Positions 9,967-22,800 of a stretch of DNA of 64,000 nt are shown here, piece after piece. A program made the translations under genes and the position numbers. The notes under the pieces are model-generated. The model was not told where the DNA came from and searched no databases. It saw nothing but the letters and a program-made list of their open reading frames with translations. The DNA is from Symsagittifera roscoffensis (lineage: Eukaryota > Xenacoelomorpha > Acoela > Convolutidae), in assembly GCF_963678635.1 (NCBI RefSeq), contig NC_087065.1:36173888-36237887 (forward strand), written 5' to 3'. Position 1 is the first letter of the stretch; every line of letters begins with the position of its first letter.

Positions 9967-12900
9967 GTAGGTGGGATAGGGAAGTACCAGTACCTCAGAT
10001 ACCTCCTGCTCAACCTCATCGCCATCCCCGTCTGCGTCAACTGGCTGGCCGATTTAGTCTTGTCAGCTGAGATACCACACTGTTGCAATATACCCAACAT
10101 GCACACGGTCAGTCCTTAAAGTCAAATAGAATCAAAACAGCCAACGTTAGTCTCCATTTATGAATCTCGATATATCTTCCCCCCGTTCATTGCGAATTTT
10201 CAAGTCTTATAAGAATTTTACAAGTTTATAGTGATAAATGTTTGATATAATGGTGTAATGAGAAAAAAAGAAGAACAATGAAGTGCCGAGAATTGTTCAT
10301 TTGTTCAGAATGCCCATTCTGAAAACATTCAACTAGCGCTAAGCTTTCCAACTTTCAGACGAAAAAGAGACTTTTACAGGATCACATTGGCAAACTCTAA
10401 GTATTGTTTGAATGTTTTTTTTTTCAACTAATACGGAAGTGTTAATTTTTCAAGTGTTAATCATGGAGTACAAACATGCTATTTAAAAATGAAGGTCAAG
10501 AGGTTTGCTTTTTAACGGGCTGGGAGTTTGAGTTCGACGTTATGTTTTTATACCAATTTTCTGCTAAATGTTTAATTATACGACTTCTGAGGCTCATTTT
10601 TATGTCATTTATTTCCCTGTGCATTTCCCTTATTTTTACATGAAATAACAAACCATGTGTTAACTAAATCAAATTAACTTAAAAAAAAATAACTAAATGA
10701 CTAAACCGAAATGTATCGCTTGTCAATTTCAGTTCTACAGCGGCTACTTTGAAAACGACACATATCCTATTCTGTTCCCGACTGTGCCCAGTGGTCGGAC
10801 AGGAGTATCGCGGGACTGGGAGTCGTGTCACATGTTCGCACCCCAGTGCTACCGCGACAACCGCACTGATTTCTCCGACTGTGAGGTGGTCAACTGCCAA
10901 CAGGGATACCACTTCATCTCAAATGGAACAGGAAGGGTCACAATGATTAACCAGGTACGAATAAAACTGACGAGTTTTTATTGAACCAGCCAGAGAGCTA
11001 ACACTGAGGTTATTTACTTACAGTTATCTGTTTAAGGTTATTTTACAAGATCTCACCTTTGCAAATTGCAACTAAGTTGCGGTTAACACCCGTACTCAAA
11101 TTATTGGTAGGAAACCATCGCAATCATAGAAAATCACAACCATAGTGCGGCACAATTCAACGACGGGATAAGAGTTACAATTAGTAAACTTTTGATCACT
11201 TTTGTGGTCCGTCTCTGTTTCAGTTTGAGTTGGTGTGTGAGAAGAAGTATTTGAAGAGGGTGAGTAGTCTAGTGTTCATGGCGGGTGTGTTGATGGGGGC
11301 CATGCTGATCGGATATCTCTCTGACAAATACGGAAGAAGAGCCACCATGTTCTCAGTCATCGGACTACAGGCTAGCAAACCAAGTTAAAAGCAAAAGAAG
11401 AAAACCATATTACCTTTACCACAAAATTGATTTTCAACTCTAAGAAGCTAGGAAGTCTAAAAAACTAAATCCACTGATAGAATCTATACGCATGTTTTTT
11501 AACTTGAAAACTGTAATTTTTTTCTGGCTATTGTAAATCTCCAGAAACCTGAGGGCTAAGTTACCATATCGTTGGTCAGTTTTGTGTCAGGTAGTGAGTT
11601 CGCGACCGGCTATTACCGGGACAAGAATACACCTGGGAAGCTTTGAAAATTGAAATTTTAGCCTGTTTTAATTCAAATAGGTAAGATCGAAATTTATCTT
11701 CGTTTATCCTGGTGCTTTATAATTAAAACAGCCAAAAAAAAATGTTTTCCTTTTTTCTCCTTAATTTTCATTCATCAAATGCATCAAAAACCGCACAGCA
11801 TGTAAGCCGCACAACACAAATTTTTTAACTTTTGATGTGCTGCATGTTTTGGTTCATTCTTGAGGAATTGCCAGTGACAAAATGCTTAACCGAGACTTGG
11901 TTCAAAAATGACCTGGACGGCAAGGGTTTTAGCCACGAGGGATATCATTTGGTTGAAAAAAACTGCAGAAAGAATAATGAAAGGCGGGTGGGGAGTTTAT
12001 GTTAGTGAAGACCAAATTTACATTTTTACAGGCGAGGTAACGGTTAACAAAACTCAAGTTTTAACCATTGCCCTTGACACGCAAAATTTTGTACTGTTTC
12101 AAAAGCAGTTATTATTCCCCCAATATCAATGAACAAAACATCTTCAGAAAAACAGCAGATTCATCTGGGTTCTTAAATGCTGACAACAGAAACAAAACAT
12201 ATAATATGTTGTGATTTGATCGTTACAAATCAAAAAGTTATTTGGATTTTTTGTAGCAGCCATGAAAACGGAAATAAAGAATTTTTCAAAACGTCTCTAA
12301 ATGATCAATACGCAGTAACTTTTATAAATATTGTTCCCAAGCGAAGAACTACAAAAGTGCACAAACGGGTTGAATCTCGAAAATCAATAAAAATCAATAA
12401 ACAACTTAACGATGCTATTCATGTTGAAATAACAAAAAATTGGAAGAAAAAAATTTTAAAGAAAAAAAACATCGAAAATGCTTTTGAAGAGCTTCAAAAA
12501 ATTCTCGCAGAGAATTCTAATCAAACTGTTCAATCATATCAAAGCAACCAAAAATTAAAACACGTAAGCTTTGAATAGATAACCAAGTTAAAAATGCGGA
12601 CGCTGAAAAAAAACTTCTGCAGCAAATGCTTAGTCGTAGTTGCAACCCGAAGACAGAAAAAGTTGCGAAAAACGGTAAGTTTCTTAAAAAATCTATTTCA
12701 AACCCCAAAATTGTTTAGCGCAATTATTAGCTAACTTTTCTATGGGAGTGCACACAAAAAACCCAAGTTTTTAATTAAGTTTGTCAAAATTGAGCGCTTT
12801 TTGTAATTCTGACCTAACCACTAACCCAACCCTTCCTCGAACAAAATCCTAAGTTCGCATCAGAGTGATTCGATTAAAGAACGACATACAGCTTTCAAGT

Positions 12901-15852
12901 TGCTTCGAAAACTAGAATAACAAAACGCGAAAACAACATAGCAATTGTGAAATCAATTTTTTTTTGTGTTGCAGGTGCTCTTTGGGTTCATCTTGGCCTT
13001 CATGTACAGCTATGTGAGTTTCATGTGCATGCGCTTCCTCGTGGGCACGACCACTGCCGGACTCTACCTCGTCATCTTTGTCCTCGGCTGCGAACTAGTC
13101 GGGCCCAAGTACAGGACATTCGTGGGACTAGGTTACGAGATCACGTTCGGTTTCGGATACCTCGGTAACTTAAACATCTGCATTTTCCAGTTTTTGCTTG
13201 TTTCAAGTTTTTGCTTCAAAACATTTACTTCAAAAGAATAACATCATTCACATCAAAATTTATCCCTGATCTAATTTTCCAGAACGATCAATGATTATCC
13301 TGTGTACAAAAGCACAAGGAGTCGGCAAAATTAAAAGCATAATCACAAATGTAATTGCTTTTCAAATGGACGTTTCGATCATTTTGTCTTGATTTTAATT
13401 ATATCTTATAGTTCTTTTGAATATTTTTGGGTGCTCAAATAACACTTTGAACAAGCTCATTTCTTCAATCACTGAAACATTTTTTTGGGTTTACTGATAG
13501 ATTTTTTTTATTTATATAGTGCTGGCGGCCTTGGGCTACTTCATCCAGAACTGGAAGACGTTCCAGATGAGTATCTCCCTCTCTTCCATGCTTCTCTTCC
13601 TCTACTGGAAGGCCATCCCAGAATCCCCTCGCTGGCTCATCATCACTGGAAACCTCCGCAAGGCCTCGGAGGTAGGGCGTGTTAAAAAAACGCACATTGA
13701 CATTTTGGTTTGCAATATCCCATCGTTTCTATTTAAAATTGTGGCATTTTAATTTAATTTAATTATGTACACATGTCAGCTTGAACAAATCAAACTGGAA
13801 CAAAAAAACTGGCTAACTACTGCGCAAATAAATCGGGAAAAAATTTTCGGGAAAAAAATCAAATTTACAAAAAAATTGTAAGCGGCTAGTTACTAATGGA
13901 ATAGTAATTCTATGAAAAAAGTATCTTAGTCGTTTAATGAACCCTTAATGAACCTCAGGACCATAGAATAATGAATACGCAGGTCATCCACAAGATGGCG
14001 AAGGAAAACGGAGTAGTACTTGGGCAGGAGCTGAAGGACAAATTCCACCACCACACTGACGCCCGAGAGAAGGACATGATTGACAGCTGTGGCGGAGGGG
14101 GAGTGGAGGGGGACGACAAGAACAGTATCTTCAGGGGATCCAGGATGTCATCGGTGACGGCGGATACTGCAGTCACTTCAGCCAACATGAGTTCCACAAC
14201 TTCAGTTTTGGATCTACTAAGGTAGTTTTATAAGTTTTCGTTTGCTTTGAGAACTTTTATTATACAGAAACGTTAAACCATTTCTGTGTTAAAAATTACA
14301 AGGAAATCTTCTTCACATAAAGTTAAAACATTTTGTTGTCGTCAGGTTTGGGAATTTAACGTTATAGAGTTTAATTCAAATCTCGAACAGTATCTCATCA
14401 TGAGATTATGACTCCAAGCTTTAGAAAAACTGACATACAAGAGAAAAGAAATTAATATATTTAAGCTATCTAGACTTTTCAGATGGTTGGAATGATCTTT
14501 TCCAGGTATCCCAAATTGAGAACTCGGGTGCTGATCTCTTCTGGCATTTGGCTGGTGCTCTCCATGGTATACTACTCCATGTCGTTCATGGTTGATCAGT
14601 TCAGAGGCAACCTATATCTCAACATATGTCTCTCAGGTAGGGCTGTTAAAACAACAACAAAACAAATAAACGTAAAAACAAACAAATAATTAATTTAGCC
14701 ATAAATTTGATCTTAAAGTTACCTTAAGAACCTTTATCGACAAGACAACTGACCAACGCATGAGCTTTTAGGCTCTAAACAATGAGCTGCTGTTATATAA
14801 TTTAGTTAAGACCTTCCATGCAACTTTTGCCTCTAAATACCAACCTTTGGGATCAGAGGCGCCATTAATCTCTTATGAAGGAGCTTAAAGTGTATCAAAT
14901 GCTTAAAAAATTGAATAAAAACACTATAAAAATGCATTTAAATCGAATGACAGAAAAAGCAAATGTGAGCAAAATTTTGATTTTGTGATTTTTCAATTGC
15001 TGCGAAATTTCCTTGCAAGCCCTAGCGTAAAAAATAAACTGTCGTAATACATGTTTTAACATCCCCCTCGTGGTGTCAGGACTGGTGGAGATACCCGCAA
15101 CCATCATCGCCTTCCCGATGATCAACAAACTGGGCAGGAAAATCCCTCTCATCATTTTCTTCCTCCTCAGTTCTGTCTCTTTGATGGCTTGTGTGTTCAT
15201 ACCTTCAGACATGCACTTTGCCGTCACAGCTTCGGCTATGCTGGGAAAATTTTTCATCACTGGTGGATTTGCGATTGCCTATGTCTACTCAGCCGAACTG
15301 TACCCGACTGTATTACGTAATAACGGCATCGGGATCAACTCCATGTTCGGAAGAGTTGGCGCCTTGTTATCGCCTGTAGCTCTCCTTTTAGGAGAGCTTT
15401 GGTGGCTGAATGCTCTTTTTGCGACTCTGTCAGTCTTATGCCTATTAGCATCAATTGGTGTTATGTTTCTACCCGAAACCAAAAACTCACCTTTACCCGA
15501 AACAATAAACAAAATCGAAGGCAACGTCGACTTGATTATGCCAAAAAGTAAGAAAAATGTCAGTTTTGGAAGCATTTCAAATAACATACAAGGAATGTAC
15601 TCGGAGCTTTTGATTGAAAAACGAGTTCCATTTGAGACACAGGAGCTGGAATCTTCTCCGAAACAGCCGAGGACTCCGGGAGGATACCGACGCACAACTG
15701 TCGCCAAAGCACCCGGAGAGTCTCTTTACAACATTAGCAGTTCAGACAACAACTCGGAAAACAGGGATTTGAATGGAGGCAACGGGAATGGCTATGATTC
15801 AAGTACCATCTACCAAACTAGCCGAGTTTATAGATTGGAAACCACCGTTTGA
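9967..15852 (+). CDS. SLC22-family organic ion transporter (5' exon missing)
   Basis: Eight exons join in one frame: 9967-10107, 10733-10954, 11224-11370, 12975-13164, 13520-13671, 13959-14221, 14506-14636 and 15080-15852. They give 672 residues plus TGA. The predicted protein is a plasma-membrane major facilitator carrying organic cations or anions. Exon 1 starts VGGIGKYQYLRYLLLNL, the first transmembrane helix region of SLC22, then EIPHCCN; the start methionine lies on an unseen upstream exon. Exon 2 is the large extracellular loop, with several cysteines and NRT and NGT glycosylation sites. Exon 3 has the MFS loop motif SDKYGRR, exon 5 has PESPRWL, and the last exon has NKLGRK, AELYPTVLRNNG and LPETKNSPLPET. 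Unusual points: intron 3 starts with GC (CAG|GCTAGC) instead of GT; the cytoplasmic loop in exon 6 is enlarged by a Gly/Ser/Thr-rich insert; the C-terminal tail after PET is over 110 residues. The substrate cannot be deduced. Confidence 0.9.
11371..11376 (+). promoter_or_regulatory. Non-canonical GC splice donor
   Basis: The exon reads GGACTACAG|GCTAGC. The next exon (from 12975) continues the frame exactly as LQ|VLFGF only if splicing occurs here. The alternative GT downstream (CCAA|GTTAAA) would shift the frame. GC-AG introns are a minor but accepted class; a base error in the assembly is the alternative. Confidence 0.6.
11840..12700 (+). mobile_element. Degenerate LINE fragment (endonuclease region)
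   Basis: In the intron before SLC22 exon 4, one frame reads LTETWFKNDLDGKGFSHEGY, the conserved ETW block of LINE apurinic endonucleases. After a frameshift near 11985 another frame continues with GGWGVYV, matching the GGGVGIYV block. The open frame 12177-12578 is Lys-rich and helical (around NKQLNDAIHVEITKNWKKKI), like the linker between endonuclease and reverse transcriptase. No reverse-transcriptase motifs follow, so this is a 5'- and 3'-truncated decayed copy inserted in the same orientation as the host gene. Confidence 0.55.
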
Positions 15853-16500
15853 TTTTTATGTCTGCATCCACAATTAATTATTATTCTAAAACTGTTTTTT
15901 TTTCTGCTCACAAAGAAGTGTCAAACTAAACACTGTAAAAATACGCTTTGTTAACTAATCTAAGGCGAAATTAGCTAGCTGGAGTGAGTGACAGATTTAA
16001 AAGAGTTTGCATAGAACAAGTATTTAATGTCCATACATTTATAGCATTTCATAGTCACATATTCATGTATGGTGTTTGTTATTGTGGCATGTTTTAGCGA
16101 TGTTGTCATTGTTAGAGTTGTCATGTAAGGCCATGTATGGTCATTTAGGGGTATAAGTCCGGATGGTAGACGTAGTGTCTCCTCATGGGGGGTTTGATGT
16201 TGCAGTAGTGAGACTGTAGACACTCGTATGGCCCTGTCTTCGTGGGAGGCATGTGATGCCAAGTCTGTTTCTCAAACCTGAACAGAATAGAAAATGAGCA
16301 GGGAAGTTTTCTTGCTCGATCGCTCTAGAAAACCATTTCAGTTCTTGTTGAACGATTGAGACCATATTTAATTTCAAAAATAGAAACAATACTCGAGCTA
16401 TTAATATCACTATTCCCTTTTTGCTTTTTTATTTTCGCCTCAGTAAAAGTATTAAATCAAAACAAGGTATCAAATTATTGAGAAAGATGTCAGCTTTGAT
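15853..16500. other. Gap between SLC22 and the minus-strand 114-aa gene
   Basis: It contains the SLC22 3' end, the possible orphan exon at 16145-16277 (minus) and a minus-strand AATAAA at 16428-16433, 68 bp past the stop of the 114-residue gene. I see no AATAAA for SLC22 close to its stop. Confidence 0.4.
16145..16277 (-). CDS. Possible terminal exon of an unrecognised gene
   Basis: On the minus strand a TTCTGTTCAG acceptor precedes a frame beginning FEKQTWHHMPPTKTGPYECL and ending PPMRRHYVYHPDLYP with TAA. It has the aromatic, proline- and histidine-rich look of a true C-terminus and is free of stops, but I found no matching upstream exon. It lies beyond the polyadenylation signal of the neighbouring minus-strand gene. 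A donor-like site inside that gene's last exon (GCTG|GTAAGC) could splice to it in a different frame. It may be part of a nested or alternative transcript, or chance. Confidence 0.3.
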
Positions 16501-19180
16501 TTACTTTTTCTTTCGGGTCTCTGGGCTGAGAAGACGCAGTCGTTTGCTCCTGTCTCTAATTATTCGGATGACGTCAGCATTACGCAACTTGTCCAAATTG
16601 GGCATGTTGTCCAGTCGCTTACCAGCTTCGTCTTGACCCACCTTTTGAAAAAAAAAACAATAGAAGGATTGTTGAATGAATTTCTATGTATTAGCTTGAC
16701 TTCAGCCATTCATCTATTTTGGGCCGAGACAAAGTCAACAACTGAGCTATTTGGGTCTGAACGAAACCAGACGTTGAGCCTTAGTCCTACATGCAAGTCT
16801 TCTGCCATTTTTTGTTTTGAAACCCATTGCTTCATCCTCAAACAATGACCAGAGATCTTGATGCGCGCGAGAGCAATAGTCTTCAATCTTTTAACAACAT
16901 TTATTAGTGAATATATAAAAATCTAGAGACATGTAAGCAAGTTCTTCGGGTAAAAATCAAGTTCTTCCAGGTAATGTTTTTCTTAGTTTACGGTTGATCG
17001 CAGTGATTTAAACTAAAAAATTTGCACACCAATGCGGAATGAAAATGTGCATAATGCGGCAAAAAAACTACACTAACTTGAAAACACTGCACCAAATATT
17101 TTCACCAAGAAAATTTGCTTTGAAAAAGAAATAAACGATTTAGCTGCGACTTATTACAATTTCACATATGCTTCAGATTTTCGGTTATTGGATTTAGAAA
17201 AACAAACAAGTACGGAGAAACTTTAATCATGTATTTGTTTATTGGCTTATTTAACACAGAGCCGAGCTTCGCTTCGCAAACACTAGCGAAAACACGATAA
17301 AAAGCAGCTCTAAAAGTGCAATGAACAAAATAGAAATAAGCCTCGAATAAGCAAAGTTCGGCTACGTCTCGGATTCGATCTTCGACCTACACCGGCCTAG
17401 AGATTATTAGTATAACGCACTAACCACTCAGCCGCGCTCGCTTAGTACGTCACAAACGCCGAAATTTTCAATACTAGATGTTGGTTTTGGCAAAAAAGCC
17501 ACCAAATATGCAAACACTTATTTGGGAGATAGGTTTAAAATAAGTTGGTACTAAAATACTAGCTGCTCGCGTGTTTAATAATTGAACTGCATGATCATGA
17601 TCTATAATTAATCAATTTACGCTCGCTCCGCCAGTGTCACATTGGCTTTTGTTGGCACTTCTCTTTTTTATATTAAGGTTGAAAAATCGAATCTTCAAAA
17701 GTAATGGTGTTCCGTTTTGTTACGAGCGTAAGTTGATTGACGTAAAATTTTTTTGTCGACCCTTTCATGGTAAGTATGGCTTAAAACTTTTGGTTACGCT
17801 ACGTTTACAGCCCGGTTTTTTCCCCCGAGACTTCGACAACTGCTAATTCATTTCTTGCGAGATAAAAAAAAACATCTTCCAAAATCCTGCTTTATGAAAA
17901 CAGCTGAAATACCATACATTTCAGATAAAACTCCATGCGTGTTTTGCTAGTATTCGGAAATGATACATATCAAACTTTGGTAATTTAAACTATAAGTATT
18001 TGATTTGCCCCTTTTTATATAAAGAAATTGAGAAAAAGGAAACTTCGCGCAAAAAATTGTCGCCTAAATAAAATTACAGAAAACATGAAATGAAATATCT
18101 AAGTTTGACATAATACTCTATTACAATTGTTCTTCTACTTATTAGAAAAAAAAAATTAAAGTGAAAAAGAAAATCTATTTATTTCATTAACAAAATCAGG
18201 CAAAAATTTTAATCAAAAAAATGCGTTCGAAAGTTCATAAGTTTAATGAAATTTGACAAAACTCACCTCAAGCGGTAATAACGATAGCGCAACAAGCTCA
18301 CCGGCAAATATAGTTTGTATCTACAAAAAACACAGATGCGAATTGAAGTGCTGCATGACTTGCGATACAGCATAAACACAGCACGGCAAACCTGGCGAAA
18401 GAAAATGAACACAGATAAATCCAAATAAAATTAAATATTTAAAAACAAATCAGAAATTGTGTTTCGAATTGTCTAGAATAAAATTGATTTACAGATTAAT
18501 ATGCCAGGAAAATTAATTGATTGAAAAATCAGCCTCGGAACAGAAATAACGAATCGGTAACAAAGCCATCCATATTTGATTAGCACCCGTTGAAAAAAAT
18601 TAGATACAACAAAAACTTATAAGTAAAAATATAGACGTTTTTCAGTACCCCTTTAAAACAAACATGCATAACTTTTTTCGCTCTTCGAACGATGCAAAAA
18701 TTAGGCCATCAAGCCAATATAAAATACGCTGAACCCTTTTAAGCTGATTAAATAGAAAAACGAAAAAAAACCGATGAGTTTACCATATCGGAGTTGGTAA
18801 GCTGTTAGACAAACTGTTTGTCTAGAAAAAAGTCTGTTCCGATCATTATTGATAATTCAGATGAAAAAAATCCAAATATAGGTAAATTTAATTGACACCA
18901 TTAAGTTGCAGAAATTGATCTCGAGACATGAAGTTTTCAGTGCTATTTATATAAACTGGGTAATTTTTAATATTAGGATTTATCTTTTGTTTCGAACGTT
19001 CACATTAAATCTCGAATACGATTTATCTACCTGTTGGAAGAACTTAGTGACAACTTTCAGCTCTTCCTCTGGCGCAGTGTCCGCCCATCTTAGCACAGCA
19101 TCTTTGGCGTCAGTTGACAGAACTTTCGACAAGTCAGCTTTGAAGGATGCAGAATGCAAATTACCCGCCCCACTTGTCAT
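16501..19180 (-). CDS. Three-exon gene, unrecognised 114-residue protein
   Basis: Exons 19180-19031, 18320-18267 and 16641-16501 (minus strand) join in phase 0 with proper GT-AG sites. They encode MTSGAGNLHSASFKADLSKV... to ...SPETRKKK with a TAA stop. AATAAA lies 68 bp after the stop. The protein looks all-helical: an acidic/hydrophobic first half (APEEELKVVTKFFQQ, then IQTIFAGELVALSLLPLE) and a basic tail (IIRDRSKRLRLLSPETRKKK). There is no signal peptide or membrane segment. I do not recognise the family. Exon phases, acceptors and a clean combined frame argue that it is real. PRPF39 lies upstream on the same strand, 644 bp away. Confidence 0.65.
16642..18266. other. Intron 2 of the 114-aa gene, with SINE
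   Basis: AT-rich intron sequence. A tRNA-derived SINE occupies about 17290-17450 (separate entry). Nothing else coding is supported. Confidence 0.5.
17290..17450 (-). repeat. tRNA-derived SINE, family 1
   Basis: Read on the minus strand this begins with a tRNA-like head (GCGGCTGAGTGGTTAGTGCG, an A-box type segment; then GATCGAATCC, a B-box type segment). It continues into CGTAGCCGAAC and a body with GCTTATTTC-like sequence, ending near AGAGCTGCTTTTTATCGTGT. The copy at about 24440-24605 shares the head, CGTAGCCGA and the AGCTGCTTTTT tail, so this is a dispersed family and not a single tRNA gene. Confidence 0.65.
18640..18790 (-). repeat. Fragment of SINE family 2
   Basis: Words such as TAGGCCATCAAGCCAATAT, TAAAATACGCTGAA and TTTTAAGCTGATTAA match the internal part of the longer repeats at 25350-25975 and 30380-30940. 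It is a diverged partial copy within intron 1 of the 114-residue gene. Confidence 0.45.
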
Positions 19181-19824
19181 ATTTTAGTCACAGAGACGGT
19201 GTGATAAAAATAATTCGTGCTTTTGATCAAAGTTCAACCTGCTATGCTTGAAGACAATGTGCACGCAGACAAAGCAAATCAAATTTTATTTTGATAACGT
19301 GCATTTAGTTTAAGACCTACAGTAAAATCATTATTAAAAACACTTTCGTCTATTGTGCAAGTACATGTAGTACTTTTAAAAACGAGAAATCAACTTGAGT
19401 ATTTTCCACATCTTTCGTTTTTTTTAATAATGAAAAACTTAGTGAGAAAAGATTTATGTACCATATGTATTAATTGTAACCAATTCTTTATTTCCAGGAA
19501 TTGTTCTTACACTTCTACACGAAAACTTTTGAGGAATAAAAATCGCTACGGATTTCTGTCTTCTATATTTTTAACTGAACCGAACAAACGAAAACTAAAT
19601 TTCCTCACATTACTAAAACTGGTTAGCGAACCAAACTTCGGATACATATATATGCCTTTGATACATCAACTGGACTTAAGCAACAATGATTCATAAGCGA
19701 GGGCAACAATAAAACGCATCTAACTAGTCCGAGTTGACTCTGTAGATGAACAATAACAGTTTAACACGAGCTTGTATTATATAGTTAGTTAAGTTTCATG
19801 ACGTCATCGAGGGGTCAGTATAGG
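19181..19824. other. Spacer between PRPF39 3' end and the 114-aa gene
   Basis: It contains the PRPF39 3' untranslated region and the promoter region of the 114-residue gene. An AATAAA on the minus strand near 19486 could serve PRPF39. A short plus-strand open frame (19355-19696) shows no domain and is not supported. Confidence 0.4.
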
Positions 19825-22800
19825 TCAGCTGACTGCAGTTGCTGCAGATGGTTTGGATGAGTATGAAGATAATGTGACGTCATTTACTGAAGTAGGGGGA
19901 ACTGAGGCGGCTTCTGCTGTCTGAGGCTGAGCATTCCAGTACTGCTGCGGATATTGCTGAGAGTACTGAAACGAAATACATCACAACTTTAACACAGAAA
20001 CTGATATAGACCATTGAGAAATAAGGCTTAAGAAATCTCAACGAATTCCAACATAAAAATCCCAAAACAAAAATCTTCCAAGGCCCAATAAAAAAAAGGA
20101 AATTATTAACCTACAATTTTCTAATTGTAGGCTCCAAAACACATTGTACATGCCTCGCGTTATCAGATATTCTATTCCGAAAAATAAAATAACAACGGGT
20201 AGTCTAACTAACTTGTTGGGATCCATAATATGACCATGGATAGTAATAATTGGGATATTGTCCAGCCCCTGTTGCTCCATTAGCATTATTAGTGGGGTCA
20301 CTTGACGTCTGTGGGGTCATACTAGTTGCGGCAATTCCTCCAGCTCCCACTCTTACTTTCTTCTCAGGTGGTTCATCGTTCGCTGAATGTCCGTCTTCAC
20401 TGCTCTTCTCTTTCGATAGCTTCTTATACTCATCCCGAGCTGCTGCGATGCTGAAATTGTATACAAAAAATATATATGAATTCTAGATAAGGTTATTTAC
20501 CAAAATAAGTGGTTGAGCCTGAAAAAAAGTTGTATTGTAAAAACATAGTAATAACAAAACACTGAAATAACAAATAACATAGCCAACAGTCAGTTGGAAA
20601 AAAGTTTAAAAAAGTATTTATGAACAATAAAACCGAAAAAATGACAATTTTTTTGCATGAAATCTTTCGGGATTCAAGGAAAAACTTCTATCATCACAAA
20701 TCTCTTTGAACTTTACACAAATCTTTTGGGACTGATCTTTTTGATCAAACTAAGCCAACAGACAGTTGTAAAAGAGTCAATGACCAAAAAAAATCAACAT
20801 TTCGAACTTCAAAGAAAAAAATGAATGGCCTTATACCTCTCTGAAATTTCAGAACAATTAGAGATTGACGCAATTTTGATAAATTTAACCCAATTTGAAA
20901 AAACTAGATCAATAGATAAATTGTTAATCCCGCTGGAAATCTGAAAATTAAATTCCACTTTCGAAACTAAAAGTCGATCACATTTTTCCTGAACTTAACA
21001 CTTTCGCTGTTTGCTAATGGAGTAAGCCTTCCCTTTAACAAAGGAAAATAATTGAATTTAAAACAAGTCAGAAGTCAAACCGCGAAAAATTCAGATTGAG
21101 CGTAAACAACTTTTAAAATTTTTCCTGAAAAAATATCACGACTTCCATAAGAGTTTTCACAACGTTCATTGACTCGGAACATCGGAACAAAGAGGAATTT
21201 TTTAACTAAAAAGTCAAGCTCGATTTTACCTCCATTAGCGATTTGTTATTAAAGAGCGTAAATTCGCAAAGGAATTATAAAGCTAGTAAAAAAAATAGCA
21301 GATTGGGTTAACCCTCTGACTTAAGACAAACAAATCAAAAGAGGACTAAATTTGGTTTTTTTTCCCGAAAATTCCTGACATTTTCTCTAGAACGAGCGCT
21401 CGAATTAGGTGAAAAATGCAAATTTTACATCTAATTTTAGTAGCCTAAAATTAGTAGCTAAAACAAAAAACCATAATGCAATGAAATAAATTTGGAGGTC
21501 GGGTCTAATTTGTTCTGAAGTTAAACTTTTTTGGAATCCGAATCACAATTAATTGGGCTTCAAAATGATACCACAATCGATCCTGTAGTAGCTTTTTTGG
21601 GGTAGACAGAAATGAGAAAAAAAGGCATACCTAGTTCCTTTGCAAAAGTAGAGATGATTGCTCTGCAAGTTACACGGAATGCTCCGAGCACCATTGTCGT
21701 TGCAATAAATTTTAAAATCCGAAAAAATAATCAATCTTTATTATTTTTCCTCAATTTTTTTTTGCTTTAGTTTATCAAAGGGAATTGAATTGGTTTATAA
21801 GTTATAAAAAAATAATAATCAACAGATATAAAAACGTAGAAAACACATATTGATCCACAATTCAGTGTAAGGGTGTCAATCCTCCGCGTACATAATCCCA
21901 AAGACGGAAATATTTAGACCGTTTTTTCCGACCTTGAGAGAAAACATATTAGTAGAATCTGAATAACGACTGAAAGAGCGCTAATATGATAGCATTTTAG
22001 AACCTACGAGCTTTCTTTGAGATAACCAAAATCGAAAATTAACTCATAGTTCCTTGCCAACCTTACGAAAGTGGTCGGAAAAACGAGAATGTTGGTATTC
22101 AATGTATTTTTGAAGTAAAAAAAATAAATAAGTATCATTACTTTCGTTTCTACGAACTGCAGAGGCTCTTTCAGAAACTTTGCAACCTGCCTTAAATAGT
22201 AGAATTTTATTATTTTCCCATATTCCAGAATGAATTATTTTCAATGAGCGAAACTCTTTCGCGACTCGAGGAAGTTGTTTTTAGCTAGAGGTCAAAAAAG
22301 AGCTCGTCCTCATGCAAAATCATTGCCATGCTAGGGGCTCAAACGCACGATCTCAATGCGACCGCCTTAATCACTATTTTAAAAGATTGTAACTTTGCTT
22401 TCGACATACATGTCCGGTAGAAATCATACTGATCATGATTATCTTTTACATCGCATCGTGTTCGACTCAATTTACTTTTTCTAATACACTTAAAAGTCTC
22501 TTTGAAATCGATAAATTTTTCTTTCTATCTCAGCTAACTTACTCAGCTAGTTCAGTTCCAAAATCTTCTAGCAGCTCTAGTTTCCTCTCACAGAAGCGAA
22601 GTCTAGTACTGAATTGGATCTGGGTATTGTTTATCACTGTATCACATGCCTCACAGAAGGCCTTCACGTTCACTGCTTGTCGTCCGCTGTACTCCAAGTC
22701 TACCATACACGTGTGCAATTTCTCATTCACCTGAAAGAAAGAACAAATTTAGGTTCTAATGTCTCTGCTTCTAATTCAGCTTCATTTATACCATAACTTT

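Noticed and set aside
15285-15707. 140-codon minus-strand open frame
   Set aside because: It is antisense to the last SLC22 exon, which has clear transporter motifs on the plus strand.
17380-17450. Functional tRNA gene
   Set aside because: A- and B-box words are present, but the head continues into a body shared with the 24440 copy and the acceptor stem is not convincingly paired; a SINE explains it better.
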